Notes: generated by a model not told the origin, from the letters alone. A stretch of DNA of 64,000 bases from Ascaphus truei (GCA_036426205.1 WSYH01002427.1:1-64000); one strand, 5' to 3'. Shown: positions 11,755 through 22,699, counted from the stretch's first letter. Translations and numbers: made by a program.

Positions 11755-12480
11755 CCACCCAGTCACTGCCTCCCACCCAAGTGTCCCTGGCCCCCTCCCA
11801 CCCACCCATGTGTCGCTGAACCCCTCCCACCCACCCAAGTGTCCCTGCCCCCCTCCCACCCACCCAAGTGTCCCTGGCCCCCTCCCTCCCACCCACCCAA
11901 GTGTCCCTGGCCTCGCGCCCACCCACCAGTGTCCCTGGCCCCTCCCTCCCACCCACGTGTCCCTGGCCCCCTCCCACCCACCCAAGTGTCCCTGGCATAC
12001 CAAGTGCCCTGGCCCCCTCCCACACCCCCAGTGTCCCTGGCCCCCAAAGTGTCCCTGGCCCACCCAAGTGCCCTGCCCCCTCCCTCCCACCCTACCCAAG
12101 TGTCCCGACCCCCTCCCTCCCACCCACCCAAGTGTCACCTGGCCCCCTAAAGTGTCCCTGGCCCACTCCCACCACCACCATGTACTGGTCCCCTCCACCA
12201 CACCCACCAATTCCCTAGCCCCCCCTGTCCCACCCACCAAGTGTCCCTGCCCCCCACCCTCCTCCACCAATTCCTAGCCCCCTCCCATCCCCCCACAACA
12301 AGTTCCCTGGCCCCCCCCTTCCACCCCCCAATATTGTCCCTGCCCCCTCCCACCACCAACCAACATTCCCTACCCCCTCTCCCACACCAAGTGTCCCTGG
12401 CCCCCCCACCTCTCCCACCAAGTGTCCCCTGCCACCCATCCCTCCCACCCACGTTCCCTGCCCCCCCCCCCAGTTCACTC
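11755..12480. repeat. C-rich minisatellite, copy 1
   Basis: Irregular tandem units of about 28-45 bp, consensus CCTCCCACCCACCCAAGTGT then CCCTGGCC, almost purely pyrimidine on this strand. It gives rise to long spurious ORFs on both strands. Confidence 0.9.
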
Positions 12481-12496
12481 ACATCCGTCGTTGCCT

Positions 12497-12816
12497 GTAA
12501 TTCACTGTTTGTGTCTGTGTGCGTATAGGGGAGAGAGTGTTTGTATCAGTGTCTGTGTGTGTGTGTGTGTGTGTGTGTCTGTGTGGTGTGTGTGTGTGGT
12601 GTGTGTGGTGTGTGTGTTGTGTTGTGTGTGTGTGTGTGGGGTGTGTGTTGTATCTGTTGTATCGTATTGTGTGTGTCTGTCGTGTGAATCAGTGTCTGTG
12701 TGTATCATAATCAAGTGTCAAGTGTGTGTGTATCAGTGTCTGTGTGTGTATCAGTTTTGTGTTTGTGTTTGTGTATCCCGTGTGACAGTGCTCTGGGTGT
12801 GTAGCAGTGTCAAGGG
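12497..12816. repeat. TG-rich repeat, copy 1
   Basis: Runs of TGTG with TATCAGTGTC interspersions. It begins after a unique tract (CGTTGCCTGTAATTCACTG) that recurs at about 13353, showing that minisatellite plus TG tract form one duplicated unit. Confidence 0.9.
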
Positions 12817-12826
12817 NNNNNNNNNN
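12817..12826. other. Assembly gap (ten N)
   Basis: Ten undetermined bases lie exactly between the end of TG tract 1 and the middle of minisatellite copy 2. True spacing and copy number are unknown. Confidence 0.99.
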
Positions 12827-13340
12827 CCACCCACGGATCCCTGGCCCCCTCCCACCCACCCAAGTGTCCCTGGCCCATACCCAAGTGTCCCTGGCCCCCT
12901 CCCACCCACACCCAAGTGTCCCTGGCCCCCAAAGTGTCCCTGGCCCACCCCAAGTGTCCTGGCCCCCTCCCCTCCCACCCACCCACAGTGCCCTGACCCC
13001 ATACCTCCACCCACCCAAGTGTCCCTGGCCCCCTAAAGTGTCCCTGGCCATCACCAGTCTGGCCTCACCCACCCAAGTGTCCCGGCCCCCCTCTGTCCCA
13101 CACCCCCAAGTGTCCCTGACCCCCTTCTACCACCCAACCAAAGTGTCCCTAGCCCCCTCCCTCCCACCACAACAAGGTCCCTAGCGCCCCCTCCACTTAC
13201 ACACACCCAAGTGTCCCTGGCCCCTCCACACCAACCAAATTCCCTACCCCCTCTCCCACCAAGTGTCCCTGCCACCCCTCTCCCACCCAAGTGTCAATGC
13301 CACCTACTATCCCACCCACGTGTCCAGCCCCCCCCCCAGA
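12827..13340. repeat. C-rich minisatellite, copy 2
   Basis: Same unit as copy 1, with shared runs such as CCCCCAAAGTGTCCCTGGCC. It resumes directly after the gap. Confidence 0.9.
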
Positions 13341-13369
13341 TCACTCACATCGTCGTTGCCTGTAATTCA

Positions 13370-13455
13370 CTGTTTGTGTCTGTGTGCGTATAGAGGGAGA
13401 GAGTGGTGTGTGTATCAGTGCTGCATGTTGTGTTGTGTTGTGTGCTGTGTGGTGG

Positions 13456-13493
<38 letters not shown>

Positions 13494-13972
13494 CTGTGTG
13501 TATCTGTATCAGTGTGTGTGTCTGTGTGTGAATCAGTGTCTGTGTGTATCAGTATCAGTGTAAGTGTGTGTGTATCAGTGTCTGTGTGTGTATCAGTGTT
13601 TGTGTTTGTGTGTGTAGCAGTGTCTCTGTGTGTGTAGCAGTGTCTCTGTGTGTGTAGCAGTGTCTCTGTGTGTGTATCAGTGTGTGTGTGTGTAGCAGTG
13701 TCTGTGTGGCTGCGTGTGTGTCAGTGGCTGGGTGTGTGTGTGTGTCAGTGGCTGCGTGTGTGTGTATCAGTGGCTCTGTGTGTGTATCAGTGTGTGTGTC
13801 AGTGGCTGTGTGTGTCAGTGGCTGTGTGTGTGTGTATCAGTGGCTGTGTATGTGTGTGTATCAGTGGCTGTGTGTGTGTGTATCAGCGGCTGTGTGTGTG
13901 TCTGTGTGTGTGTCAGTGGCTGTGTGTGTGTGTGTGTATATCAGTGGCTGTGTGTGTGTCTGTGCAGGCCCT
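13370..13972. repeat. TG-rich repeat, copy 2
   Basis: Longer than copy 1. It includes a higher-order unit GTGTGTATCAGTGGCTGTGT repeated about a dozen times from 13720 to 13960. Confidence 0.9.
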
Positions 13973-14120
13973 ATAGGCCAGTATAGGCGATAGTCGGTCA
14001 CGAAAAAGGAGTTAAAAAATAACCGGGTCACGGAAGAAAAAGTTTGGGAAACCCTGCCTTAGCGGATAGCTGCTATAGTAATGAAGCTGCTAACATTACA
14101 TTTTTATTCATAGTGTGCGT

Positions 14121-14352
14121 GAGCAGGGGGTCTCCTGAGCTGAACAAAGTTTATTTCTGCCTCGGGGACCCCCTACTTCCCAAGTTACAGGCCCCGGTAT
14201 GGTGGTGCCGGTATCTCCTCCATGTTAAAATCCACGTGGGATGTAAACAAAGCAGAGGGATACCGGCACCCCATACCAGGGCCTGTATCTCAGAAAGTAG
14301 GGGGTTCCCGAGGCTGAAATAAACTTTGTTCAGCTCAGGAGACCCCATGCTC
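14121..14352. repeat. Palindromic block P4
   Basis: Arms GAGCAGGGGGTCTCCTGAGC and GCTCAGGAGACCCCATGCTC. The loop contains CCACGTGG. It lies just right of the hAT insertion, within element B. Confidence 0.75.
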
Positions 14353-14666
14353 ACATACACAATAAATAAAAATACAAATGAAAGCAGTTTCATTAACTTA
14401 GCGGTCATGCAATGCCCACCTAAGGCAATGAAGGGGTTAAGGCACAGTACTGTAGGAGATTACATAACAATATGTACTGTACTACCAACCCACTAATACA
14501 CAACCCACCCACCCCCTGTGTCCCCCCATAAAGCCATGATTTATTGGAGGCCATTTTGGATGGTGAGGTGGATGGCTGCATAGTCTGTGAGCTCCATCCT
14601 CCTTCACTTTAAAAGCAGCAAAACAGAGAGAAAAAACTTCAACTTTCACCCTCACAACACCCTAGC

Positions 14667-15654
14667 ATGGTGTATAAACATCCCAGGACGGCCCCTCCAT
14701 CGAATAAAAAGAAAACAAACACCTACATGAGGAAATATTTGAACCGGGCGGCAGCAAGGGGAGCTAAGGCAGATGCGGCAGCTAGCTCGGCTGCGGGATC
14801 GGACTCCGACAGGGAGGAGGACCCGGCCGGAGTGCTAGAACAGCTGCCCATTAGGCGATGTGACTTTGACCGCCTCTATAACGATATGAAGTTCATGCTT
14901 CATAAAGAGATACAAGAACTCCTCAAAGAAGTGCAGGGGGTAAGGGAGCGTACTGGGGCTCTGGAAGAGAGAATGGCGGCAACGACGAAAAACATTAAAA
15001 AAAAACAAAAAGAGATCAACATACCTCAAGTCCCAAATTAACCAACTGGCAGATCGCCAAGAGGACACTGAGATCCGGGATCACCGAAATAACATTCGGA
15101 TCCACGGCATCCCGGAGCAGGTAGAAGACGTGGAGGGCTTTGTCACTAGATGGCTAACGACCCTGCTCCCTGAGAGACCGGAATCAGAGTTTGGGATGCA
15201 TCGGTGCCACCGGGCTCCACGAAGCAGACCGGCTGCGTCTGAATCACCCAGAGATGTTATAGCCTGCCTGCACTATTTTAAGACCAGGGAAGCGGTGTTT
15301 CAGAAAACCCGCGCGGAGGCCTCCTGTAAATTCGAAAATGCCGCCCTGCAAATCTTCCAAGATTTATCCCCGGTCACCCTCGCTAGAAGGCACAAGTTAC
15401 AGCCAGTAACGCGAATACTGAGAGAGAGGACGATCAGGTACAGGTGGACCTTTCCGTTCGGCATGCTGGTCATTAAGAACGGGAAGGCCACCTCCATCCG
15501 TGAAATTGAGGAGAGCGAGTCCTTCCTCCAAAAGCTGGGGATTAAAGAGGGCCCATCCACAAGTCCCTGCCGAGATCCAGCACCAGAAGAGGAATGGCAA
15601 ATGGCGCAGGGCCGCAAAGACAACAGGGACACGGCAGACGCGGACAACGAATGA
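14667..15654 (+). pseudogene. L1-type ORF1 protein, one frameshift
   Basis: ORF1p is the RNA-binding chaperone of L1 elements. The first frame (14667-15041) has a basic N-terminus, an acidic linker and a coiled-coil-like stretch. It hits a stop just after an A-rich run (about 14994-15012). The second frame carries NNIRIHGIPE, typical of the L1 RRM entry, then HRCHRAPRSRP and PRDVIACLHYFKTREAVFQK, typical of the ORF1p C-terminal domain, ending at 15654. Order and spacing fit L1 ORF1p (about 330 aa in total). The A-run is the likely place of the frameshift, either a mutation or a sequencing error. Confidence 0.8.
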
Positions 15655-16069
15655 AGCACCGGACCCCAGTGTTGGAGCATTTCCAGTACCTCAATGTTCC
15701 CGAGGGTTTCTTTTTTGACAAGTTTAAATTAAAGTTTTGGCATCCCCCCTCCCCCCGCATATTCCAAGGAAGGTCTCCCGCATACCCCAGGGAGTAGTGA
15801 ACCCACACTGCCGGAAGGACAAGGGAGCGGCATGGGGCCACACCGGCAGACGTGACCGAAATCTGCTGGGGAAAAAATAAAAATAAAGACTTACCGGCAT
15901 ATGAGGCCCCAAAAGGATCGACCCCCCCAGGAAAAGATGGCGCTGGAGCACAGAGGGAGCAACATGGCTGCGGTGGACGCCATGCGGGAAGAATGCGGAT
16001 GCAGCGGAGGTGATGGCGGGAGAGCTGAGAGGAGGTGCGTCCGATCCCAGGAACATCCGGCCCCAAAAT

Positions 16070-17512
16070 GGCGAGGACCAGCGGAAAAATATCCCGTCTC
16101 TGGTATTGAGTCTGGACGCCGAAAAACCTTTTGATAGAGTAGATTGGCCCTACATGAAAGCGACGCTTGAGCAGATGGGCATTGGAGAGAGAATGATGGG
16201 CGCCATTCTGGCTCTATATCGGGGTCCGACGGCTAGAGTCAAGCATCAGGGCTTACCGTCAGAGAAATTCCCGATAAAGAGTGACACCAGACAGGGATGC
16301 CCCCTGTCACCGCTTCTCTTTGCACTTTGCATCGAGCCCTTAGCTGCGCATATCCGACTTAGTCCCAACATAGCAGGAATTCAGATAGGAGAACAGTCAC
16401 ATAAAGTGGCCCTGTATACAGACGATGTTATTTTAACATTGTCTTGGCCCCTTACCTCTCTGCCAAATGTCTTTAGCCCACTAGGGGTATTCAATAAATT
16501 ATCCGGGTTCAAAATTAACCAAACGAAATCAGAAGCCCTAAATTTAAATTTGCCTAAGTCCACAGCAAAACTACTAGAGATAAATTTCAACTTCAAATGG
16601 CAAGCCACCCAGATTAAATACCTAGGGGTCAATATTACAAGGAACTATAGAGACTTGTACAAGGACAATTACCCCAGACTAATCAGGACCCTGAAGGAGG
16701 ATCTCAAAAGGTGGTCAGGGAGCGGCATATCCTGGATAGGTAGAATCTAGAGTGTCAAAATGAATTTCCTCCCTAGAATTTTGTACTTATTTCAAACCTT
16801 ACCCATACAGTTGGTAAGAGACGACATCCTCCGTCTGCAGTCCTCTATGGTGAAATTCATCTGGGTTAATAAAACTGCACGTATAAAATTAAGTACATTA
16901 GTCCGACCCACGACTAGAGGGGGGTTGGGGGTACCCTGCTTGTTCTCATACTTCAGAGCGGCCCAATTGTCTCAAATTACTCTCTGGCATACTCACCCTA
17001 GCCTACAGCGATGGGTAGAACTGGAAAAGGCTTGCTGCGCTCCAGTGGAGCTGCAGGACATAATTTGGCTTCCGAAAAAAGTGTTCAATAACATCAGCGA
17101 AACGCTTTCCGCGCTTGGCAGCTCATTGGCGGTTTGGGAAAGCAGCAGATATAAATATGCTCTTACAGGGCAGCACTCCTTGTTTACCCCATTCTTGGGG
17201 AACTCTGATTTCGCTCCTGGTCTGTTGAGTAAGGACTTCACAATCTGGAAACAGAAAGGCCTCACGAGGCTCTTACATCTGGAGGGTAGAATATCAATCA
17301 AATCTTTTGAACAACTCAAATCCGAAAAAGGTATACCAAACTCCGAATTCTTTAGATACCTCCAGATCCGTGTATTTTACAATAAAATTCCAAAACGCCC
17401 AGGCGTACTAATTTTGAGCAGCTATGTACCAGAGGGACAGGTACAAAGGGACTTATATATGGAGTTTACAGAGAGGTGGTATGTCCTGCTAAAGACAGTG
17501 ACATCAAACTGA
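16070..17512 (+). pseudogene. L1-type ORF2 fragment (reverse transcriptase), internally deleted
   Basis: The reading frame enters at LSLDAEKPFDRVDWPYM (RT motif A, normally FDAEKAFD-like) and continues with TRQGCPLSPLLFALCIEP (motif B region) and ALYTDDVIL. The catalytic box is therefore YTDD instead of the usual YADD. An in-frame TAG at 16748 separates the palm from the thumb region, which restarts with MNFLPRILYLFQTLPI, a very typical L1 sequence. The APE endonuclease and RT motifs 0-2 are missing: between ORF1 and the RT only about 400 bp remain where about 1.5 kb is expected. The Cys-rich C-terminus is also gone after 17512. Confidence 0.8.
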
Positions 17513-17989
17513 ATTACAGGACTAGATGGGACATAGAGTATAATCAAAATAGAGGTTACATAATAGAGGTTACATTCAGTTTATCCACACTGCCTCTAGT
17601 GTATGACTCCAGCTCTAACAATACATTGAGATTGGGAATGAGGGTTCCCAGTTCCCTTAGTATTCTTCTATATATTCACCTATATACTTTATATGTTGCC
17701 AAGGATTAGTTTTGTCAACCTTTACCATTACTTATTTAGTACTGTTTGTAACATTGTAGGCACTGATCTAATTACCCCTAACTTGGCCTCTATATCTAGT
17801 ATATATTTTTAATATTTTTAATCTTATTTCTGAATGGGTTATTGATTGTTTTTGTCTGCTATCCTCCTTTTCTAAGGGGACAGGCTGAATCCTATATCCA
17901 TTGGTTTTGTCTATATCAGTTTTCTATGTGTAATACATGTACTTGACACATTTTTTTGATTAAAGTTTTCACATTCAACATTGTGGCTT

Positions 17990-18760
17990 TTTCAGCCAAT
18001 CGCGGCGCTTTGTGCATTTTCTCCATTATGGGCGCGAGCTAGGAGTCTGGCGAGCGTCATAGCAGCGACTAGACTACCGGTCGCATGGAGATGACGTCAC
18101 AAATGCCGCGATTTTGGCGCGAAAATGCTTATGGATATAAGGATGCATCTATGAACCTCTCTTTACACCTTGAGAAAGTCCTTTACGGACGAAACGCGTA
18201 GGTGCGCTCCTACCATTGTTTTGCACTGACCATTAAAGTACTCTTTTAATACTCATCCCTTCTTGGAGTTACCCTCATTTTGGCGATCCACTAGCTGGTA
18301 TACTGCCAAGAAACGTTGCTGTGCTCCTCTACATCTCTGCTGCTTGTGTTTACCCTGAGAGGACTGCACGCTGGAACGGATCCACCCATCAAGGACACCA
18401 CTAAGGGAGGTAAAGGGCCTTGGCCCATTATTATTTTACCCTCCAGTGCTGGACTGATTGAGTTATTTCCCCAGGGTGTAGTACACCATCATTAGGAGAC
18501 CTATTTTGGGGTACCCGCGTGGGGACCACCAGGCCTCTGGTTTCTCACCCTGGGATGTTATGGATTATACTCTATGTGATGAAAAGTTCAGTCCGCGCTC
18601 TGGCTCTTTAAGTTTGGATTGTTGGTCCCTCTCAGTTCTCTTGCTGCTTCTGTGTTTATGAGGTGTCTCCCCCACCTCCAAATGTGGTCTCCACCGGAAC
18701 CCCGATGGTGATACCAATATCAGCAAAACAAGAAAAAACACAAAAGCGCACCAAGATGAG
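17990..18760 (+). mobile_element. Penelope-like terminal region inside the LINE
   Basis: GC-rich promoter-like DNA with ATGACGTCAC and a TATA-like GGATATAAGG precedes the CCTTGAGAAAGTCC...GGACGAAACGCGTAGG motif. This motif, found again at 38777, is known from amphibian Penelope-like and related elements. No ORF is seen. Its limits within 17520-19260 are uncertain. Confidence 0.45.
18169..18202 (+). other. Hammerhead-like motif, degenerate
   Basis: CTTGAGAAA, a GTCC/GGAC stem closed by a TTTAC loop, then GAAAC. It recalls the hammerhead core (CUGANGA, stem II, GAAA). The CUGANGA box is altered, so cleavage is unlikely. Confidence 0.35.
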
Positions 18761-19498
18761 AGATAGATATTGTATTAGCAACAAATAATAAAATTAGTAA
18801 CTTACATATAAAATTTCTTTAATAATCCCCGATCTGGTGTCTATCACAGGAGTAGGGCATCACATAGGAAATATGAAGGGTAATCTCAGTTCTGAGAGAT
18901 CAGACCTGCGCGCTGGGGCTGTCTCTGTTTACTCTCCTGTCCTCCACGTGTGGTAGCGTTGTGCAGAGTGTAGCACACATGTGCAGGAACCGGGGCCTTC
19001 AATAGGTGTCCTTAGGATGCCTGTCCGTTTTTGATAGCATACTGTTGTGGCTGGCGGTTTTATTACCCACCATCAGTACACACTCAAGTGTACCGTTCCT
19101 GCTTTTTTCCGATCGTTTTCGCTTTTAGTTTCTGGTATAGGGATGTTTTACCTTATGGCCATAGAAACATACACACGTTTGGTTTAGAGTACATATATAG
19201 GGGTACCTTTGAACTTCTTTGTTCACTCTCTGTCATATAAGTAATCTACCTCTTTTGCACCTACCATTTTAGGACAATCTGATTAATAGGTGAGCAGTTC
19301 TTTACAATCCTTATGTATATTGCTTTGATAATAAGAAATGCATTCTCCTTGGATGGACCAGAACTAACAATAGGTAGCACAAGACCGGTAGGGCCGACTA
19401 CAAATGGGCCGGAGCATGGGCTAAAGAAGCAAATACACACCCGCGCAGATCCCCCATAAGTAGGATCAACGATATAGACTCCTTGAAAGAGAACCTCC

Positions 19499-19552
19499 AG
19501 ACTGCAGCCCCCCCCCCTCTTCCCCCGCTCCCCCCCCCCCCCCCCCTCTCTT
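19499..19552. repeat. Poly-C/pyrimidine tract
   Basis: A nearly pure C run interrupted by a few T and one G, in the LINE 3' region. Length is likely to vary or be misassembled. Confidence 0.9.
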
Positions 19553-19722
19553 GTTGTAAGTCGGTATGTCTGTACGTCTTCCCAGTCTGTACAGTTATTG
19601 TAGATTTTACCTAAATCAAGTGCTATGGATACTGATTTCCCAGACAATGGGTTGAAAGATTGTTATATGCATGTATAAAGTGCTTAATAAAAACATTTGT
19701 TGAAAAAAAACCATGATTTATT

Positions 19723-20120
19723 ATTTTACACACAGGATTAATACCCCAGGCCGATGGGGGTCCCCGGTGGTCCTGACGGGTATCTGCAGGCCCCAAACTG
19801 CCCCCCTGGGGTACCCACGGGTTTCTGATGGTCTCCGGGTGGTCCGCGCGGGACACTGCGGGCCCCAATGGGGTCCACGGGTGGTCCTGTGGGTGTCTGG
19901 GGGTCCCCTGGTCATCCCTACAGTTGTCTGGGGCCCTCGGGAAGTTCCCTCGGGTGGTCCCTGCAGGTCCATGGGGCTCCACAGCTGTAGGGCCCCCGGT
20001 TCTACCCACAGGTATCCCCCGTGGGTCCGGAGGTTGTACCCGCGGGCGGGTGCTCGGGTGGTTCCCGTGGGCGTCTGAGGGTCCTCGGGTGGTCTCCATA
20101 GCTAAAGTACCAACCCTGTA
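19723..20120. repeat. GC-rich block of element B
   Basis: CCCCAGGCCGATGGGGGTCC and repeated (G)GGGTGGTCC...GGGTGTCTG units, ending at GGTACCAACCCTGTATGTAA-like sequence. It corresponds to 960-1510 and 4610-5090 of element A, in the same order of modules. Confidence 0.65.
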
Positions 20121-20394
20121 TGTAAAAAAAGAAAACATGTCCTACACTTAAATACATACACTCCCCCTTTCCCCCAACCAAACACATAACGTACAGTAAT
20201 GGGCAAAATAACTATTATCCAGATATCTGCCAATTATTAAACACAACATTAGCCAGCAAACTGTACATAAATCAAGTAAATAAATACAGTTCTACTTACC
20301 CCTGAATTATGATGAGCGTCCTCGTCAGCTTACTGCAAGATCCCTGTCCTCCGTTGCCAAAAAAATACATAGCAAATACAATCTAATGGCCCCC

Positions 20395-20450
20395 AGCCAC
20401 TTAATCACCTTAGCAGTTAATAACCGCTACAATAATTAAGGGGTTAACCC
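20395..20450. repeat. TTAATCAC hairpin, element B copy
   Basis: Same hairpin as 654-713, with TTAATAACCGC at its centre. It confirms the relation of B to A. Confidence 0.65.
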
Positions 20451-20772
20451 ACCCTGCCCCAATACCCACCCTGGAGGCCTAACCACCCACCCCGGACCCA
20501 CTATAGTCACCCTGTTCCCATTGATTGTTATAGTAGTACATCATACACATATAATAATATAGGCATTAAAAGCCTCTGTAGCACTCAATGGGCATCCTAA
20601 ACAAAATACCTTAATGCTCAAAACACACAATAATAAAACATTACAAAACTCCAAAAGAACACAATTCACTAAATTAAAACACTAGCCAGCTAATGCAATT
20701 AATACAAGACTTTTTTTTGGCCGCGAAGATAATGAAGCTGCTTACAATCTTATTTGTATTTATTGTGTGTGT

Positions 20773-21047
20773 GAGCAGGGGGTCTCCTGAGCTGAACAAA
20801 GTTTATTTCAGCCTTGGAGACCTCCTACTTTCCAAGATACAGGCCTCGTATGGGCTGCCGTATCCCTCTGCTTTGGTTACATACCACGTGGATTTTAACA
20901 TGGAGGAGATACCGGCACCCCATCCCTGGCCTGTAACTTGGGAATTAGGGGGTGCCCGAGGCTGAAATCAACTTTGCCTGTATCTCGGGAAGTAGGGGGT
21001 CCCCTGGACCTGAAACCAATGCGGTTCAGCTCCAGAGACCTCCTGCT
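20773..21047. repeat. Palindromic block P5
   Basis: Starts GAGCAGGGGGTCTCCTGAGC and ends GCTCCAGAGACCTCCTGCT. The right half switches subtype near 20968 (CTGAAATCAACTTTG joins CCTGTATCTCGGG), suggesting recombination between P copies. Confidence 0.7.
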
Positions 21048-21417
21048 ACATTACTCTAATGTTAGAATTTTAATAAAACCCCCGCGATTGCCTGTTAGAG
21101 ACGCGCAGTTAGAGTGACTGATTCAGCCTATCTCTTACTGCGCATCTATTACAGAGAAGCAGACCCCGGTAGGATTCACACAGCAGGGACCCCTGCTGTA
21201 TTACTCCGACGGGCCATTAGTCTGCATCTGACAATCTCGGGTCCACCACCTGACGCAACGTGGGATGTACCCAGGAATTTGTTAAAATGATGGCCGCTGC
21301 ATCTGTACAACTGCATCAAATAAACAAATCCTATTGAATTCTGTTGAATTTTAGTGTGTATTGTTGTACCACAGAATTGCACCACATTCGCCTTGTTATA
21401 TAGGGGTCTATTTATCC
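21048..21417 (-). repeat. Right long terminal inverted repeat of element B
   Basis: Mirror of 10707-11027, ending ...TAGGGGTCTATTTATCC. Confidence 0.75.
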
Positions 21418-22699
21418 AAGCCTAACTGCAGTCTATTTTTATTTTTTTGCTTAAGTTTCCAAACGACAAAACAAGGACAAAAACAGCACCATATTTGTCA
21501 CAAAATGGTAATCCCATTGTCAGCAATAGAATTTTGTTTTATTTGTTTTTAACTAATCACATACAATTCTTTTGCACTAGTCTCACTCTAGTTTTAAATC
21601 TGGCAGACTTTAGACCATTTGGGAATAATGTACTAAAGTGTCAAATTATCATAGCAATAAAAGTGATGAAAATATGCAGCAAAAAAATTAAAGTAAAATT
21701 AAGTGTTTCCTGTACCCTTATTGAACTATCTTCTAATTCAATTAGGGGAGGAGGAGGGTACATGAGTTGAGTGAAATGGGGCAAGTTCTGCTCAAGACAG
21801 AAAAATCACACAAAAATAAATCAGTCCCACCCAGTTAGCAGCTTACCATGATAGAAAACAAATTCGAAATAGATTTTAAAATTATCTTGAGATGCCCTGT
21901 CAATCACCCATCTTGAATTCTTTATAAATGACCCTGATATTAGTTTATATTAATCCTAGGAGGAAACACACATTTGACAGGCTTAGTGAAACTTACTGCA
22001 TATCGCATGTGATAAAATGTCTGCTACACAACTCCAGGAAGTCCAGAAAAGATTGTATATGTGTGTACGTATGGTCTTCCCAACCTCTTACTGGCAAAGT
22101 TGTCTTAGGGGAGATCAAAATGGTTGCCAAATCTCGGTACTGCTACAGGCCAATAGAAAGGTTTTGGTTCACTGCTAGCGCCATCTTTAAACTTCAATTA
22201 AGTAAACCGACAACAAAAACATTAAGAGGTTAATTCTACTGTATATGGTCCAAAGCAACCAATTCAATGGAGAATTTTGTCCAACAATGGCCCTAACAGC
22301 CACTTTGGATCATATACAGTAGTCCCATAGTATCTGGGTTTCCAGTGAGCGAAACAGGCAGTATTTCTGCTTTAAACAAAGCATTAGTTGGTCTATCCAT
22401 AAGCACATTTAACAGAAAAAAACTAACATGTAACAAATACAACTGTTGGCCATTTTTGAGATTGCTCAAAATATTGGATGTTTACATGTCTGCACAGGTT
22501 GGTGTTTTGTTTTTTTGTTTTTTTCATTTATTGACCATGGATCCCTGCAGTTACTGTAGGATCATGTTATTTTGAATCGTTTTGTTCCAGTTTTGTTCCA
22601 GTGAGAAGGTTACATTCAGTACATAAAATTAAAAGCATACTTTAGATACTTTTCTATACCATGCAGATATACCATATCATTAATCAAGGCACAATTTAC
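21418..22699. other. Presumed intron, downstream of the last visible exon
   Basis: AT-rich sequence with no ORF worth reporting. The next exon of the polycystin-like gene must begin in phase 2 and was not found here; it may lie left of element B or outside the window. Confidence 0.5.

Larger units (their letters stand above)
11320..14056. mobile_element. Non-autonomous hAT element with 8-bp target duplication
   Basis: The left end reads CAGCGTTTCCCAAATGG...GGGTCGCGACCCGG. The right end, read inward on the other strand, is CAGGGTTTCCCAAACTTT...CGTGACCCGG. These are hAT-type termini starting CAG. The element is flanked by perfect 8-bp duplications CCTTAGCG at 11312-11319 and 14057-14064, the size diagnostic of hAT transposition. 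The 2.7-kb interior has no transposase, only a GC-rich segment (11400-11750) and duplicated minisatellite and TG-rich tracts, plus a 10-base assembly gap. Confidence 0.9.
14546..19710 (+). mobile_element. L1/Tx1-like LINE insertion, rearranged, with poly-A and 12-bp target duplication
   Basis: Perfect duplications CCATGATTTATT flank the unit (14534-14545 and 19711-19722). It ends in an AATAAAA signal and eight A residues (19703-19710). The empty site is recognisable because element A has the same sequence uninterrupted near 945. ORF1 is present with one frameshift. ORF2 lacks the endonuclease and the first RT motifs as well as its C-terminus. Penelope-type sequence occupies much of 17520-19260, so a second insertion or rearrangement happened inside the LINE. 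Confidence 0.8.
10707..21417. mobile_element. Element B: long-TIR element with nested hAT and LINE insertions
   Basis: The ends 10707-11027 and 21048-21417 are long inverted repeats: GATAAATA(G)ACCCCTA..., ACAGATGCAGCGGCCAT..., GACTAATGGC..., GGCTGAATCAGTCACTCTAAC, GGGGGTTTTATTAAAATTCTAAC. Between them lie P3, P4, P5, a GC-rich block and the TTAATCAC hairpin, all shared with element A. Removing the hAT (11320-14056) and LINE (14546-19710) insertions leaves about 2.8 kb. Both insertions have perfect target duplications, so the order of events is clear: B first, then the hAT and the LINE. Confidence 0.8.

Noticed and set aside
11333..12277. Pro/Ser-rich ORF of 314 aa and Gly-rich ORFs on the other strand
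   Set aside because: They read through a C-rich minisatellite whose unit length lets all frames stay open; no start context or family resemblance.
13720..13960. CRISPR-like regular repeats
   Set aside because: The period is a TG-rich microsatellite without unique spacers, in a vertebrate-type genome.
12422..13976. Cys/Val-rich and His/Thr-rich ORFs
   Set aside because: Direct translations of TG/CA repeats, one spanning the N gap.
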